A program made the translations under genes and the position numbers. The notes beneath the pieces are model-generated. The model searched no databases. It saw only the letters and a list, made by a program, of their open reading frames with translations, and was not told the origin of the DNA. From Butyricimonas sp. Marseille-P3923 (GTDB lineage: Bacteria > Bacteroidota > Bacteroidia > Bacteroidales > Marinifilaceae), in contig NZ_FXXL01000006.1 of assembly GCF_900184685.1 (NCBI RefSeq), positions 62,001 to 126,000 on the forward strand: a stretch of DNA of 64,000 bases, read 5' to 3'. Of the stretch, positions 26,673-34,716 are shown piece by piece; the first letter of the stretch is position 1, and every line of letters starts with the position of its first letter.

Positions 26673-27716
26673 TTAAATTTCCACCTCATTCCTCTTCCGT
26701 TTCCCGAACAACACCGACGCCACCACCGGCGCCCCGACCAATGCCGTCACCGAATTCACGGGCAAAGCCCCCTCGAACCCCGGCAAACGGGCTATCAGAT
26801 TACAAAGCAACGCCAGCGAAGCCCCCACCAGCATCGAGGTCGGCATCAATATCCGGTGGTCTGAAGTCTGAAATATCGCGCGACACAAGTGAGGCACCGC
26901 CAACCCCAAAAAGATAATCGGACCGCAATAAGCCGTGACAATCGCAGTCAACACCCCGGAGCAAGTAATCACCCACACCCGGGCACGATTAATATTCAGT
27001 CCCAGATTACGGGCGTACCCGTCCCCCAGCATCAACAGATTCAACGGCTTAATCAACAAAAAAGACAGCGGGATAATCACCGCCATAATCGTCACAAACA
27101 ACATCATCTGGTTCCCCGAAACCCGGGCGAAACTACCTAATCCCCAAATCACGTACGCCTTGATATCCTCCTCCACGCTGAAAAACTTCAGTACCCCGAT
27201 AACGGCATTCGCGATATACCCTATCATCACCCCGATAATCAAGAGAGTAACACTCCCCCGTATCTTCCGGGAAGCGAAAACGATTAATCCCATCACGGAC
27301 AACGCACCCGCGATAGCCGCAACAGACAGCGCCACCTCCCCGATAAATCCCAGACGACTCAAGGCCACTCCCCCCAGTTTACCGGACAACAACACCACGA
27401 AAGCCACCCCCAGACTCGCCCCCGAACTGATACCCAGCACGGAAGGTCCCGCCAGCGGATTACGGAAAATAGTCTGCATCTGCAACCCGCTGATAGAAAG
27501 TCCCGCACCCGCCACCAACGCCGTCAACGCCTGCGGCAACCGGGACTTCAAAATTATATTCTGCCAAGCCACCGGTTCATCCCCGCTACCCGTCAGCACG
27601 TTCCAAACCGATGAAAACGGGATAGCCACCGAACCCAACAACATATTCAATAACAAAAACACCACGATAGACACCGTGATAAAAAACATCCATATCGTAT
27701 TTCTCCCTCGTCCCAT
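26673..27716 (-). CDS. btuC: FecCD/BtuC-type ABC transporter permease
   Basis: 347-aa inner-membrane permease with about ten hydrophobic helices. Family features include FRNPLAGPSVLGISSGASLG and the coupling region near GDGYARNLGLNINRARVW. It works with the ATPase (downstream, 46-bp gap) and the binding protein (upstream, 6-bp gap). FecCD permeases also carry siderophores or haem; the riboswitch in front of the operon favours corrinoids. Confidence 0.92.
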   Translation of the reverse strand: MGRGRNTIWMFFITVSIVVFLLLNMLLGSVAIPFSSVWNVLTGSGDEPVAWQNIILKSRLPQALTALVAGAGLSISGLQMQTIFRNPLAGPSVLGISSGASLGVAFVVLLSGKLGGVALSRLGFIGEVALSVAAIAGALSVMGLIVFASRKIRGSVTLLIIGVMIGYIANAVIGVLKFFSVEEDIKAYVIWGLGSFARVSGNQMMLFVTIMAVIIPLSFLLIKPLNLLMLGDGYARNLGLNINRARVWVITCSGVLTAIVTAYCGPIIFLGLAVPHLCRAIFQTSDHRILMPTSMLVGASLALLCNLIARLPGFEGALPVNSVTALVGAPVVASVLFGKRKRNEVEI

Positions 27717-27722
27717 GCACTC

Positions 27723-28877
27723 TTATTTATTAAGCAAATCGTAATACACCGGTTCATGGTCGGGCAACACACCCGGGTGAAACACCCGAATCATATCGGC
27801 AAGCACCACCTCCGGTTCGGCGGGCATACTCTCGTAAAACGGCTTCTCCCGCATGTTACAATAAATGACACGTTTATCCTTAAAAGCCTTGAAATCAGCG
27901 TAACGCTCGTCTTGCGCCTTCAACGCGGCATAACAATACTCCCCGGCAAAACTATTCGCGATTCTCCAGTAGTCGGCACTCTCCGCCTGATTGTACACCG
28001 TCTCGAAATCCAACGTCACCCCACCCGAACGGGGGTCATCTTTCAAGAAATAATCCGCACCCGCGTCATGGAAAAGCTGTGCCAGAAAACTCTTTCCCCC
28101 CACGGCATACCACACCCCGCCTCTCAACTCCCCGCTAAACACCACGGGACGGCGTTCCACGTCACCGACCATCGCTTTCAACGAATTATACCGGTTCTCT
28201 ATCCGGTCAAATTCCAATCCCGCCTTATCCTCCATTCCCAGCAACAACCCCACGAACTTAATCCATTCCGCCTGCCCGAGAGGAGTCATCTCCTTGTACC
28301 CGAGATGCGGCACCAGAGGAATCCCGATATCTTTCACGGCATCATACCCCCCGCGTTTAAAAGGCGAAATCAACATCAGGTCGGGATTCAGGCTCATGAT
28401 AATCTCGTTATCAAAATTCCCCTCTATCCCGATACGGCACGTTTTCCCCTCGTCCACCCGCTTCTGCATCTCCCCGTTAAAAAGGAAACGGGTACTCGTG
28501 ATACCCACCACCCGGTCCGTCGCGTCCAGTTTGATAAAATTAGACAACTGCAAAGAAGTCATGCACACCACGCTCCGTACCGGAACCTCCACCACGGGCA
28601 ACTCTGCCGGGGTTTGCACCTTCTTTCCCCGGGGAATCAAAGCGTACTGGTAACACGTGTGGCTACTCTCCTGCGGGTCTTTGACATTCAACACGGCATA
28701 CCCGTCCCGGTACTCCAACCAAAACCCTTTAGCGTACTTAATCCGAACCCGGGGAATCGAATCGCTCCCCGCCTGAACGGTCTGTTTCTCGACCGACTTC
28801 TTACTCGTTTTCGACTTGCAGCAACAAAACACTCCGCAAGCACACAAAATACACAATAAACGTACTAATCCATTCAT
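27723..28877 (-). CDS. btuF: Cobalamin/iron-siderophore-type ABC substrate-binding lipoprotein
   Basis: 384-aa periplasmic binding protein. The ATG at 28877 is preferred because GGAGG lies about 7 nt upstream and it directly starts a lipoprotein signal (MNGLVRLLCILCACGVFCCC). An upstream in-frame start at 28937 would reach into the riboswitch. The central region VVCMTSLQLSNFIKLDATDR and IGIEGNFDNEIIMSLNPDLM are typical of BtuF/FepB-type (class III) binding proteins. Substrate assignment rests on the riboswitch just upstream. Confidence 0.88.
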   Translation of the reverse strand: MNGLVRLLCILCACGVFCCCKSKTSKKSVEKQTVQAGSDSIPRVRIKYAKGFWLEYRDGYAVLNVKDPQESSHTCYQYALIPRGKKVQTPAELPVVEVPVRSVVCMTSLQLSNFIKLDATDRVVGITSTRFLFNGEMQKRVDEGKTCRIGIEGNFDNEIIMSLNPDLMLISPFKRGGYDAVKDIGIPLVPHLGYKEMTPLGQAEWIKFVGLLLGMEDKAGLEFDRIENRYNSLKAMVGDVERRPVVFSGELRGGVWYAVGGKSFLAQLFHDAGADYFLKDDPRSGGVTLDFETVYNQAESADYWRIANSFAGEYCYAALKAQDERYADFKAFKDKRVIYCNMREKPFYESMPAEPEVVLADMIRVFHPGVLPDHEPVYYDLLNK

Positions 28878-28911
28878 CTCTTTTCCTCCGAAAGTATTAA
28901 TCATTCGTGTC

Positions 28912-29080
28912 ATCTGGCAGGTTTTCTGGCTTGTCATCTTTTCTCCTTCCCGGATTCCAATCCAGTGGTTTTATAGAAAAAATCTGCCCACCCTCGAGGC
29001 AGGAAACGACTTTACAGCTGCGGGGACAGCCCCGGAATTTCACCGGATTCCCTTTTCTTCCAACACGGAAGCACCAAGAC
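28912..29080 (-). promoter_or_regulatory. Cobalamin riboswitch upstream of btuF-btuC-btuD
   Basis: Read on the minus strand: GGTGCTTCCG at the 5' end, GGGAATCCGGTGAAATTCCG, CCCGCAGCTGTAAAG, and the B12 box AAGCCAGAAAACCTGCCAG (plus 28913-28931). It ends about 35 nt before the btuF start, so the B12-box kissing partner may occlude the ribosome site directly. Confidence 0.93.
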
Positions 29081-29085
29081 GCCTG

Positions 29086-29093
29086 CAAATATA
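29086..29093 (-). promoter_or_regulatory. -7 promoter box driving the btuFCD riboswitch
   Basis: Minus strand TATATTTG matches TAnnTTTG, directly upstream of the riboswitch. Confidence 0.6.
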
Positions 29094-29146
29094 TAAATAT
29101 TATTTTGAGCGTATCCGTTTTTTAACGACTTTTGCACCCGGAATCA

Positions 29147-29235
29147 GTTTATAAAGTTCATAAGGTTCATAAAGTTTATAAAGTATTTCCGCTTTAAACC
29201 TTAAAAACTTTATGAACTTTAAAAATTTTATAAAC
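29147..29235 (+). repeat. 9-bp-period inverted repeat before cbiL
   Basis: TTCATAAAG-type nonamers (29147-29184) are followed by inverted copies (ACTTTATGAAC... to 29235), ending 7 bp before the ATG at 29243. Related nonamers occur at 4402-4455, 51312-51383 and 52249-52321. Confidence 0.75.
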
Positions 29236-29242
29236 TCATCGC

Positions 29243-29965
29243 ATGAAAGGCAAAGTAATCAGCATCTCCCTCGGTCCGGGCGATCCGGAGTTAATAACGG
29301 TCAAGGCATTAAAAGCCTTGCAGGAAGTTGACGTAATCTATTGCCCCGGCACGAAAAGCAAAGAAGGGACTTTCAAATCGTACTCTCAGGACATCATCCT
29401 GTCCCTACCCGTCGAGGCTAGTAAAATCCGAGTCTTCCACGTCCCGATGTCCAAAGACCGCACGTTTGCCAACCGGGCTTACGATGAACTCTGCCTCGAA
29501 ATCGCGGCACGGGTTGCCGAGGGGAAAACGGTTGCCGTCACTGCCGAAGGCGATTCCGGCTTCTACTCTTCCGGCAACTACATGTTCGAGAAACTCGCCT
29601 CCATGCACATCCCCACCTCCGTCATTGCCGGAGTACCCGCGTTCATCGCCGCAGGAGCGGTATCGGGACTTCATATCGTGAAACAGGAAGAAAAACTCGT
29701 CGTCCTGCCGGGCAAAACAACGCCGGAAGAACTTCACGAGCTCACCACCACGAACCACGTTATCGTCATCATGAAATTATCGCAATGCACCGATACCGTC
29801 CACGAATTCATCCGTCAACACCCGGATGCCGAATACCACTATTACCAAAACGTGGGTACCGCGAACGAACAACATGAAACCGACCGGAACGCCCTCGTGG
29901 AAATCGAATTCCCTTACTTTTCCCTAATGATTATACGACCTGCCAAAAGAATCTCTGTCGGCTAA
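29243..29965 (+). CDS. cbiL: Precorrin-2 / cobalt-precorrin-2 C20-methyltransferase
   Basis: SAM-dependent C20 methylation, the first methylation committed to corrin synthesis (CobI in the aerobic route). The 240-aa protein has the tetrapyrrole methylase motifs ISLGPGDPELITVKALKAL (residues ~6-24) and VAVTAEGDSGFYSSGNYM. It stands alone on the plus strand, divergent from the btuFCD operon and detached from the other corrin genes. No riboswitch faces it. With CbiK, CbiD and CbiG encoded nearby, the cobalt form of the substrate is expected. Confidence 0.94.
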   Translation: MKGKVISISLGPGDPELITVKALKALQEVDVIYCPGTKSKEGTFKSYSQDIILSLPVEASKIRVFHVPMSKDRTFANRAYDELCLEIAARVAEGKTVAVTAEGDSGFYSSGNYMFEKLASMHIPTSVIAGVPAFIAAGAVSGLHIVKQEEKLVVLPGKTTPEELHELTTTNHVIVIMKLSQCTDTVHEFIRQHPDAEYHYYQNVGTANEQHETDRNALVEIEFPYFSLMIIRPAKRISVG

Positions 29966-30053
29966 CCCAACAATTGGCACAAATATTGCGTACAAGGAAA
30001 TCACGAGATGAATGATTGTTTAATCTATGCTAATTTAACTTTATCAATCTGAA

Positions 30054-31199
30054 ATGATTCGACATACACTATATATCGCATTATTATGCGTCCTGTCGCT
30101 TTCCGCCAACGGGCAAGACACGGTCACCGTTGACACCACACCCGTGAAGACCGGATTCTTCCATCGGTTCTACCGTTATTTCGCGGACGCCAACAAAGAG
30201 AAAGAAGAAAAGCGATTCGACTTCTCCATTATCGGGGGACCGCATTTTTCAAGCGACACCAAACTGGGACTCGGGCTCGTGGCATCCGGGCTATACCGTA
30301 TCGACCGGCACGACAAAACCATATCCCCCTCCAACGTCGCCATCTACGGGGACATCACCACCACGGGATTCTACCTGCTGGGAATCCGGAACAATAGCAT
30401 CTTCCCGCGTGACCGTTTCCGGCTCAACGCCAACATGTACTTTTTCTCCTTCCCCAGCGAATTCTGGGGCATCGGTTATGAAGCCGGCAGACATGAAGAC
30501 CGCAACACCGAATATAAACGACTGGAACAACAAGTCAAACTAGAACTCCTGTGGCGTCTGGCTCCCAACCTCTACGTGGGTCCCAACCTCATGTTCCGCA
30601 ACGTGAACGCGAAAGATTTCGACGACATCAGCTTCCTCAACGGGGCACCCAAGAACGTCACCACCTTCGGGCCCGGAATCATAATCTCGTATGACTCGAG
30701 AGATTTTATCCCGAACCCTTACAAGGGAATCTACGTACAACTGGAGCAACAGTTCTTTCCCAGCTTCCTCGGTAACGATCAGGATTTCAAGCGTACCAGC
30801 TTCGACTTCCGGTATTATCACAAAGCGTGGAAAGGAGCTATCGTTGCCACGCAATTACAAGGAATATTCAACTACGGGGACACCCCGTGGAGTATGGTTG
30901 CCCTGATGGGCGGTTCGTACAGCATGAGAGGTTACTACGAGGGACGCTACCGTGACAATGACCTGATACAGGCGCAAGTAGAACTCCGTCAAAAAATATA
31001 CAACCGCCACGGCATAACTGCGTGGGCAGGTGCCGGAAACGTGTTTCCGGACATGGACAAGTTTAAATGGAGCCACACCCTGCCCACTTATGGCATCGGC
31101 TACCGTTGGGAATTTAAAAACAGAATTAACGTAAGATTGGATTATGGTATCGGCAAAGGCGTCAAAGCATTCTACTTCAATATTAACGAGGCTTTCTAA
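30054..31199 (+). CDS. BamA/TamA-family outer-membrane beta-barrel protein
   Basis: 381-aa protein with a signal peptide (cleavage near LSANG) and a C-terminal 16-strand-type barrel of the surface-antigen (Omp85) family: GGPHFSSDTKLGLGLVASG, FGPGIIISYDSRDF, SYSMRGYYEGRYRD, ending INEAF. The RGY motif is the loop-6 signature of the family. POTRA repeats are absent or too short to recognise, unlike BamA itself. The substrate is unknown. Its 3' end overlaps the start called for the next gene by 56 bp. Confidence 0.85.
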   Translation: MIRHTLYIALLCVLSLSANGQDTVTVDTTPVKTGFFHRFYRYFADANKEKEEKRFDFSIIGGPHFSSDTKLGLGLVASGLYRIDRHDKTISPSNVAIYGDITTTGFYLLGIRNNSIFPRDRFRLNANMYFFSFPSEFWGIGYEAGRHEDRNTEYKRLEQQVKLELLWRLAPNLYVGPNLMFRNVNAKDFDDISFLNGAPKNVTTFGPGIIISYDSRDFIPNPYKGIYVQLEQQFFPSFLGNDQDFKRTSFDFRYYHKAWKGAIVATQLQGIFNYGDTPWSMVALMGGSYSMRGYYEGRYRDNDLIQAQVELRQKIYNRHGITAWAGAGNVFPDMDKFKWSHTLPTYGIGYRWEFKNRINVRLDYGIGKGVKAFYFNINEAF

Positions 31200-32919
31200 A
31201 GGACTTGTCAACTTCGTGAAAAAGAGCAAAACCCTGTTCTGGCTCTTCATCGTGTTGAACCTTGTCCCCAACTTCTGCCTGATATTCACGGAACCTCTCT
31301 CCGCGATCGGGAAGATCATCCTGATCCTTGTTCCCTTGAGCATCTACATGATCGTCTTCTCGCTCTTCAAACGGGCGGGACTCATGCAACTCATACTCAT
31401 CCCCGTGCTTATCCTGCATGCGTTCCAACTCGTGCTATTCTACCTCTTCGGGGAATCCGTCATTGCCGTGGACATGTTCCTGAACCTGCCCACCACGAAC
31501 GCATCCGAGGCGGGCGAACTGCTGGGCAACATCTGGCCCTCCATCATCATCGTGTGCGTTCTGTACATCCCGGTCATCGTGCTGGCCTCCATCGCGGTTC
31601 ATCACAAGGTAGTCCGCCCTGCCGCTTTCCGCCGGAAAATGCTCACGTGGGGACTCGTGCTACTCATCATCGGTTCCGGTCTTACCGCTTACGAGAAAAG
31701 ACGGGACAACACCTACGAAGTAAAAACAGACCTCTACCCGGCGAACGTGATGTACAACTTCTACTTTGCCTGCAAGAAATGGAACCGCAGCATGGATTAC
31801 CCCGTCACCTCCAAGGACTTCTCGTTCCACGCCACACGGGATACCGCCCATGAACGCCGGGAAATATACGTCCTCGTCATCGGGGAAGCCGGACGTGCCG
31901 AGAATTGGAGCTTATGGGGCTATGAACGGGAAACCAACCCGAAGTTGAAAAACGAGGCTAACCTCGTCTTGTACAAAGACGCCATCACGCAATCGAACAC
32001 CACGCACAAAAGCGTGCCTCTCATCCTGTCTGCCGCCGACGCCTGTCATTACGAGCGCCTATACACCCAAAAAAGTGTAGTGACCGCATTCAAGGAAGCC
32101 GGATTCAAGACCGTGTTCCTTTCCAACCAAGTACCGAACCGCTCGTTTACCGACTATTTCGGCGAGGAAGCTGATTATTACAAAAACATCCGCCCCACCG
32201 AGGACGGCGGTTTAATCACGATCAACAATTACGACGAAGCCATGTTACCTTTCATGCAGCATTATATCGACTCGCTGGCAAACGACAACCTCCTCATCGT
32301 GTTCCACACTTACGGTTCACACTTCAATTACAAGGAACGCTACCCGGAAGAGTTCGCTCACTTTACCCCGGCTGACGCCACCGAAATCGAATACAAAAAC
32401 AAGGCACAACTCGTCAACGCCTACGATAACAGTATCATTTACACGGATCATTTCCTGCACAACGTGATCGAGATATTACGCGCTTCCGGTAGCGACGCCA
32501 CCATGATTTACTCCCCCGACCACGGGGAAGACCTGCTCGACGACAGCCGGAAACGCTTCCTGCACGCCTCGCCGATCCCAACCTATTATCAGCTACATAT
32601 CCCGTTCATGATCTGGTTCTCGGACAATTACATCGAGGCACGTCCCAATTTCTATCAAGTGGCACGCTACAACAGCAACGCACCCGTTGCCACGAACCAT
32701 ATTTTCCATACCCTGCTGAACCTTGCCGAGATCAACACCTCGCACTTCGAGCCGGAATTTTCGCTAATCAACCCGGTTTTCAAACGACAACCGCGTATGT
32801 ACCTCGGTGATCACGATAACCCTATCAATTACTACGAAGTCGGTTTGAAAAAACAAGACAAAGAGATGGTGCAACAGCGAGGCATGGATCACACGGTAAA
32901 CACTTCCTGCAAAAACTAG
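31144..32919 (+). CDS. Phosphoethanolamine transferase (EptA/CptA-type, sulfatase fold)
   Basis: 591-aa inner-membrane protein transferring phosphoethanolamine to lipid A or another cell-envelope glycan. The N-terminal ~180 residues contain about five membrane helices; the rest is a periplasmic alkaline-phosphatase-like domain. Metal and nucleophile motifs are visible: EAGRAENWSLWGYERETNP, the nucleophile threonine at 286/287 in QSNTTHKSVPLI, and YSPDHGEDLLDD. The ATG at 31144 lies within the preceding gene (56-bp overlap); no other ATG fits before the first membrane helix, though GTG at 31216 is possible. Family members confer polymyxin resistance by modifying lipid A; that effect is not shown here. 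Confidence 0.88.
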   Translation: MVSAKASKHSTSILTRLSKGLVNFVKKSKTLFWLFIVLNLVPNFCLIFTEPLSAIGKIILILVPLSIYMIVFSLFKRAGLMQLILIPVLILHAFQLVLFYLFGESVIAVDMFLNLPTTNASEAGELLGNIWPSIIIVCVLYIPVIVLASIAVHHKVVRPAAFRRKMLTWGLVLLIIGSGLTAYEKRRDNTYEVKTDLYPANVMYNFYFACKKWNRSMDYPVTSKDFSFHATRDTAHERREIYVLVIGEAGRAENWSLWGYERETNPKLKNEANLVLYKDAITQSNTTHKSVPLILSAADACHYERLYTQKSVVTAFKEAGFKTVFLSNQVPNRSFTDYFGEEADYYKNIRPTEDGGLITINNYDEAMLPFMQHYIDSLANDNLLIVFHTYGSHFNYKERYPEEFAHFTPADATEIEYKNKAQLVNAYDNSIIYTDHFLHNVIEILRASGSDATMIYSPDHGEDLLDDSRKRFLHASPIPTYYQLHIPFMIWFSDNYIEARPNFYQVARYNSNAPVATNHIFHTLLNLAEINTSHFEPEFSLINPVFKRQPRMYLGDHDNPINYYEVGLKKQDKEMVQQRGMDHTVNTSCKN

Positions 32920-32969
32920 GGATATACTCCTGTAAACCAACTGTTACATAACCCCGGCAGGTGACTTTC

Positions 32970-33046
32970 GGGTGAGTATTGGGCGGGTATTAGGCGACAT
33001 CGCCTACTCATCGCCCACAGTTTGCCCACTCTTCGCCCACGATTTA
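32970..33046 (+). repeat. 11-bp-period inverted array
   Basis: Seven consecutive 11-bp units: two of GGGYGRGTATT type, a middle AGGCGACATCG, then CCTACTCATCG and three CCCACNNTTNG-like units. The left and right halves are complementary (TAGGCGA-ca-TCGCCTA at the centre). It lies in the 410-bp gap between the transferase gene and asd; the rest of that gap holds a promoter box and no gene I can support. Confidence 0.8.
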
Positions 33047-33245
33047 GTAAACAATAGGCTTTTTTAACACCAACAACATGCCTGTTCTCGCGATGATTCA
33101 CCGGACAATAAATTTGCACGTGCCACAGATTGGGATTAAAGAAGGGGCATTCAAGGGTATGTCAACCGTTCTGTTACAATTTTAACACGGGGACACAATA
33201 TTGAAAAAATACCTCGTTCCTATTGCCGAAGCAATGCTTATTCAC

Positions 33246-33253
33246 TATTTTTG
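33246..33253 (+). promoter_or_regulatory. -7 promoter box for asd
   Basis: TATTTTTG matches TAnnTTTG, with ATTG 20 bp upstream as a weak -33. Predicted leader is about 70 nt. Confidence 0.55.
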
Positions 33254-33329
33254 ACCCGGTAATAAAACAACTAACTTATATACAAGAAATGCCGTAACAG
33301 GCTTTCAAACAATTAAAAATCCATTCGAA

Positions 33330-34322
33330 ATGAAAGTAGCAGTAGTAGGCGCAACAGGTCTTGTAGGAAGAAAAATGTTGCAGGTTTTGGAAGAAAGGAA
33401 TTTTCCGGTAACAGAATTGATACCGGTCGCCAGCGAGCGTTCCGTGGGTAAAGAAATCACCTTCAAGGGAAAAAACTATAAAGTCATGGGAATGCAGGAC
33501 GCTATCGACATGAAACCCCAAATCGCTATTTTCTCCGCCGGGGGGGACACCTCCCTCGAATGGGCTCCCAAGTTTGCCGCTGCGGGAATAACCGTGGTCG
33601 ACAATTCCTCCGCGTGGAGAATGGACCCCACGAAAAAACTCGTGATACCGGAGATTAACGCCGACACGCTGACCCGGGAAGATAAAATCATAGCCAATCC
33701 CAATTGCTCGACGATACAGATGCTGGTCGCCTTGGCTCCCCTGCACAAGAAATACGGAATCAAACGCGTGGTGGTATCCACTTACCAATCCGTCACCGGA
33801 AGCGGTCTGAAAGGCATCAACCAACTGGAAGGTGAACGGGAAGGCAAAGAAGTAAAGAAAGCCTACGCTCACCCCATCGACCGCAACTGTCTCCCGCACT
33901 GTGACTCGTTCACCGAGAACGGGTACACGAAGGAAGAGATGAAACTCGTGAACGAAACGTGCAAAATATTGAACGACGACACGATTAAAGTAACCGCCAC
34001 AGCCGTGCGGGTTCCCGTCGTGGGCGGACACTCCGAGAGCATCAACCTCGAATTCGAGAAAGACTACGACTTGGACGAGGTTCGCACCCTGTTGGCTCAA
34101 TCCCCCGGCATCGTCGTGCAAGACGAGCCCATGCAAAATCTCTACCCCATGGCAATCACCGCCAACGAGCGGGACGAGGTCTTCGTGGGACGCCTCCGCC
34201 GGGATTTCTCCCAGCCGAACAGCCTCAACCTGTGGGTCGTTTCCGACAACCTCCGCAAGGGAGCCGCCACGAACGCTGTGCAGATAGCGGAATACTTGAA
34301 CAAGCACCGGCTGTACAGTTAA
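33330..34322 (+). CDS. asd: Aspartate-semialdehyde dehydrogenase
   Basis: NADPH-dependent reduction of beta-aspartyl phosphate, leading to lysine/diaminopimelate, threonine and methionine. The 330-aa protein has the nucleotide motif VAVVGATGLVGRKML, the catalytic Cys126 in NPNCSTIQ and the general-base histidine near 233 in VPVVGGHSESI. Length is typical. It is monocistronic, preceded by a promoter box and followed by a large palindrome. Threonine is also the precursor of the B12 aminopropanol linker, but no regulatory link is visible. Confidence 0.96.
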   Translation: MKVAVVGATGLVGRKMLQVLEERNFPVTELIPVASERSVGKEITFKGKNYKVMGMQDAIDMKPQIAIFSAGGDTSLEWAPKFAAAGITVVDNSSAWRMDPTKKLVIPEINADTLTREDKIIANPNCSTIQMLVALAPLHKKYGIKRVVVSTYQSVTGSGLKGINQLEGEREGKEVKKAYAHPIDRNCLPHCDSFTENGYTKEEMKLVNETCKILNDDTIKVTATAVRVPVVGGHSESINLEFEKDYDLDEVRTLLAQSPGIVVQDEPMQNLYPMAITANERDEVFVGRLRRDFSQPNSLNLWVVSDNLRKGAATNAVQIAEYLNKHRLYS

Positions 34323-34340
34323 AAACGAGAGAGATGGTAA

Positions 34341-34598
34341 TTTTAGATTGAAAAATTGCCGATTCCGTGATGAATGAAGCCGGGGTGACATTCCAGCTCT
34401 CCCTCTGTTTATAGAGGGAGTACGGCGAAGCCGGGAGGGAGTTCGTTGAAGTACACGTGATGTCTGTATCTTTTCTTGGGAAAAGTGAGGATTTCAACAA
34501 ACTCCTCCGTCGGCTGCGCCGCCACCTCCCCTATAAACAGAGGAGGAATTGAGTTACTCACCCCAGCTTCATTCATCACTAAATCCTTCAATCTAAAA
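34341..34598. repeat. Imperfect ~258-bp palindromic element
   Basis: The arms 34341-34450 and 34493-34598 are imperfect inverted repeats. Both contain TTTTAGATTGAA (outer end), GTGATGAATGAAGC, the CTCTGTTTATAG core and GGAG-rich motifs near the loop. The ~42-bp spacer carries its own small hairpin CTTTTC-ttgg-GAAAAG. It fills most of the 394-bp gap between asd and the next gene; ATCTAAA-type heptamers continue to ~34622. No ORF of interest lies inside. Confidence 0.8.
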
Positions 34599-34716
34599 TC
34601 TAAAATCATTAAATCTAAAATTAATCCCCCTCTCCTGTCACCCGTCCCCTCTTGTTCCGGATTTATTATTGTATTCAATATTGAAACAATTAGAAATATA
34701 AACTAAAATCCAGAAC

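Noticed and set aside
28816-29154. 112-aa plus-strand ORF
   Set aside because: Antisense to the btuF start and its riboswitch; no independent coding signal.
33276-34391. 371-aa minus-strand ORF opposite asd
   Set aside because: Shadow of asd; the plus strand encodes an intact, motif-complete enzyme.
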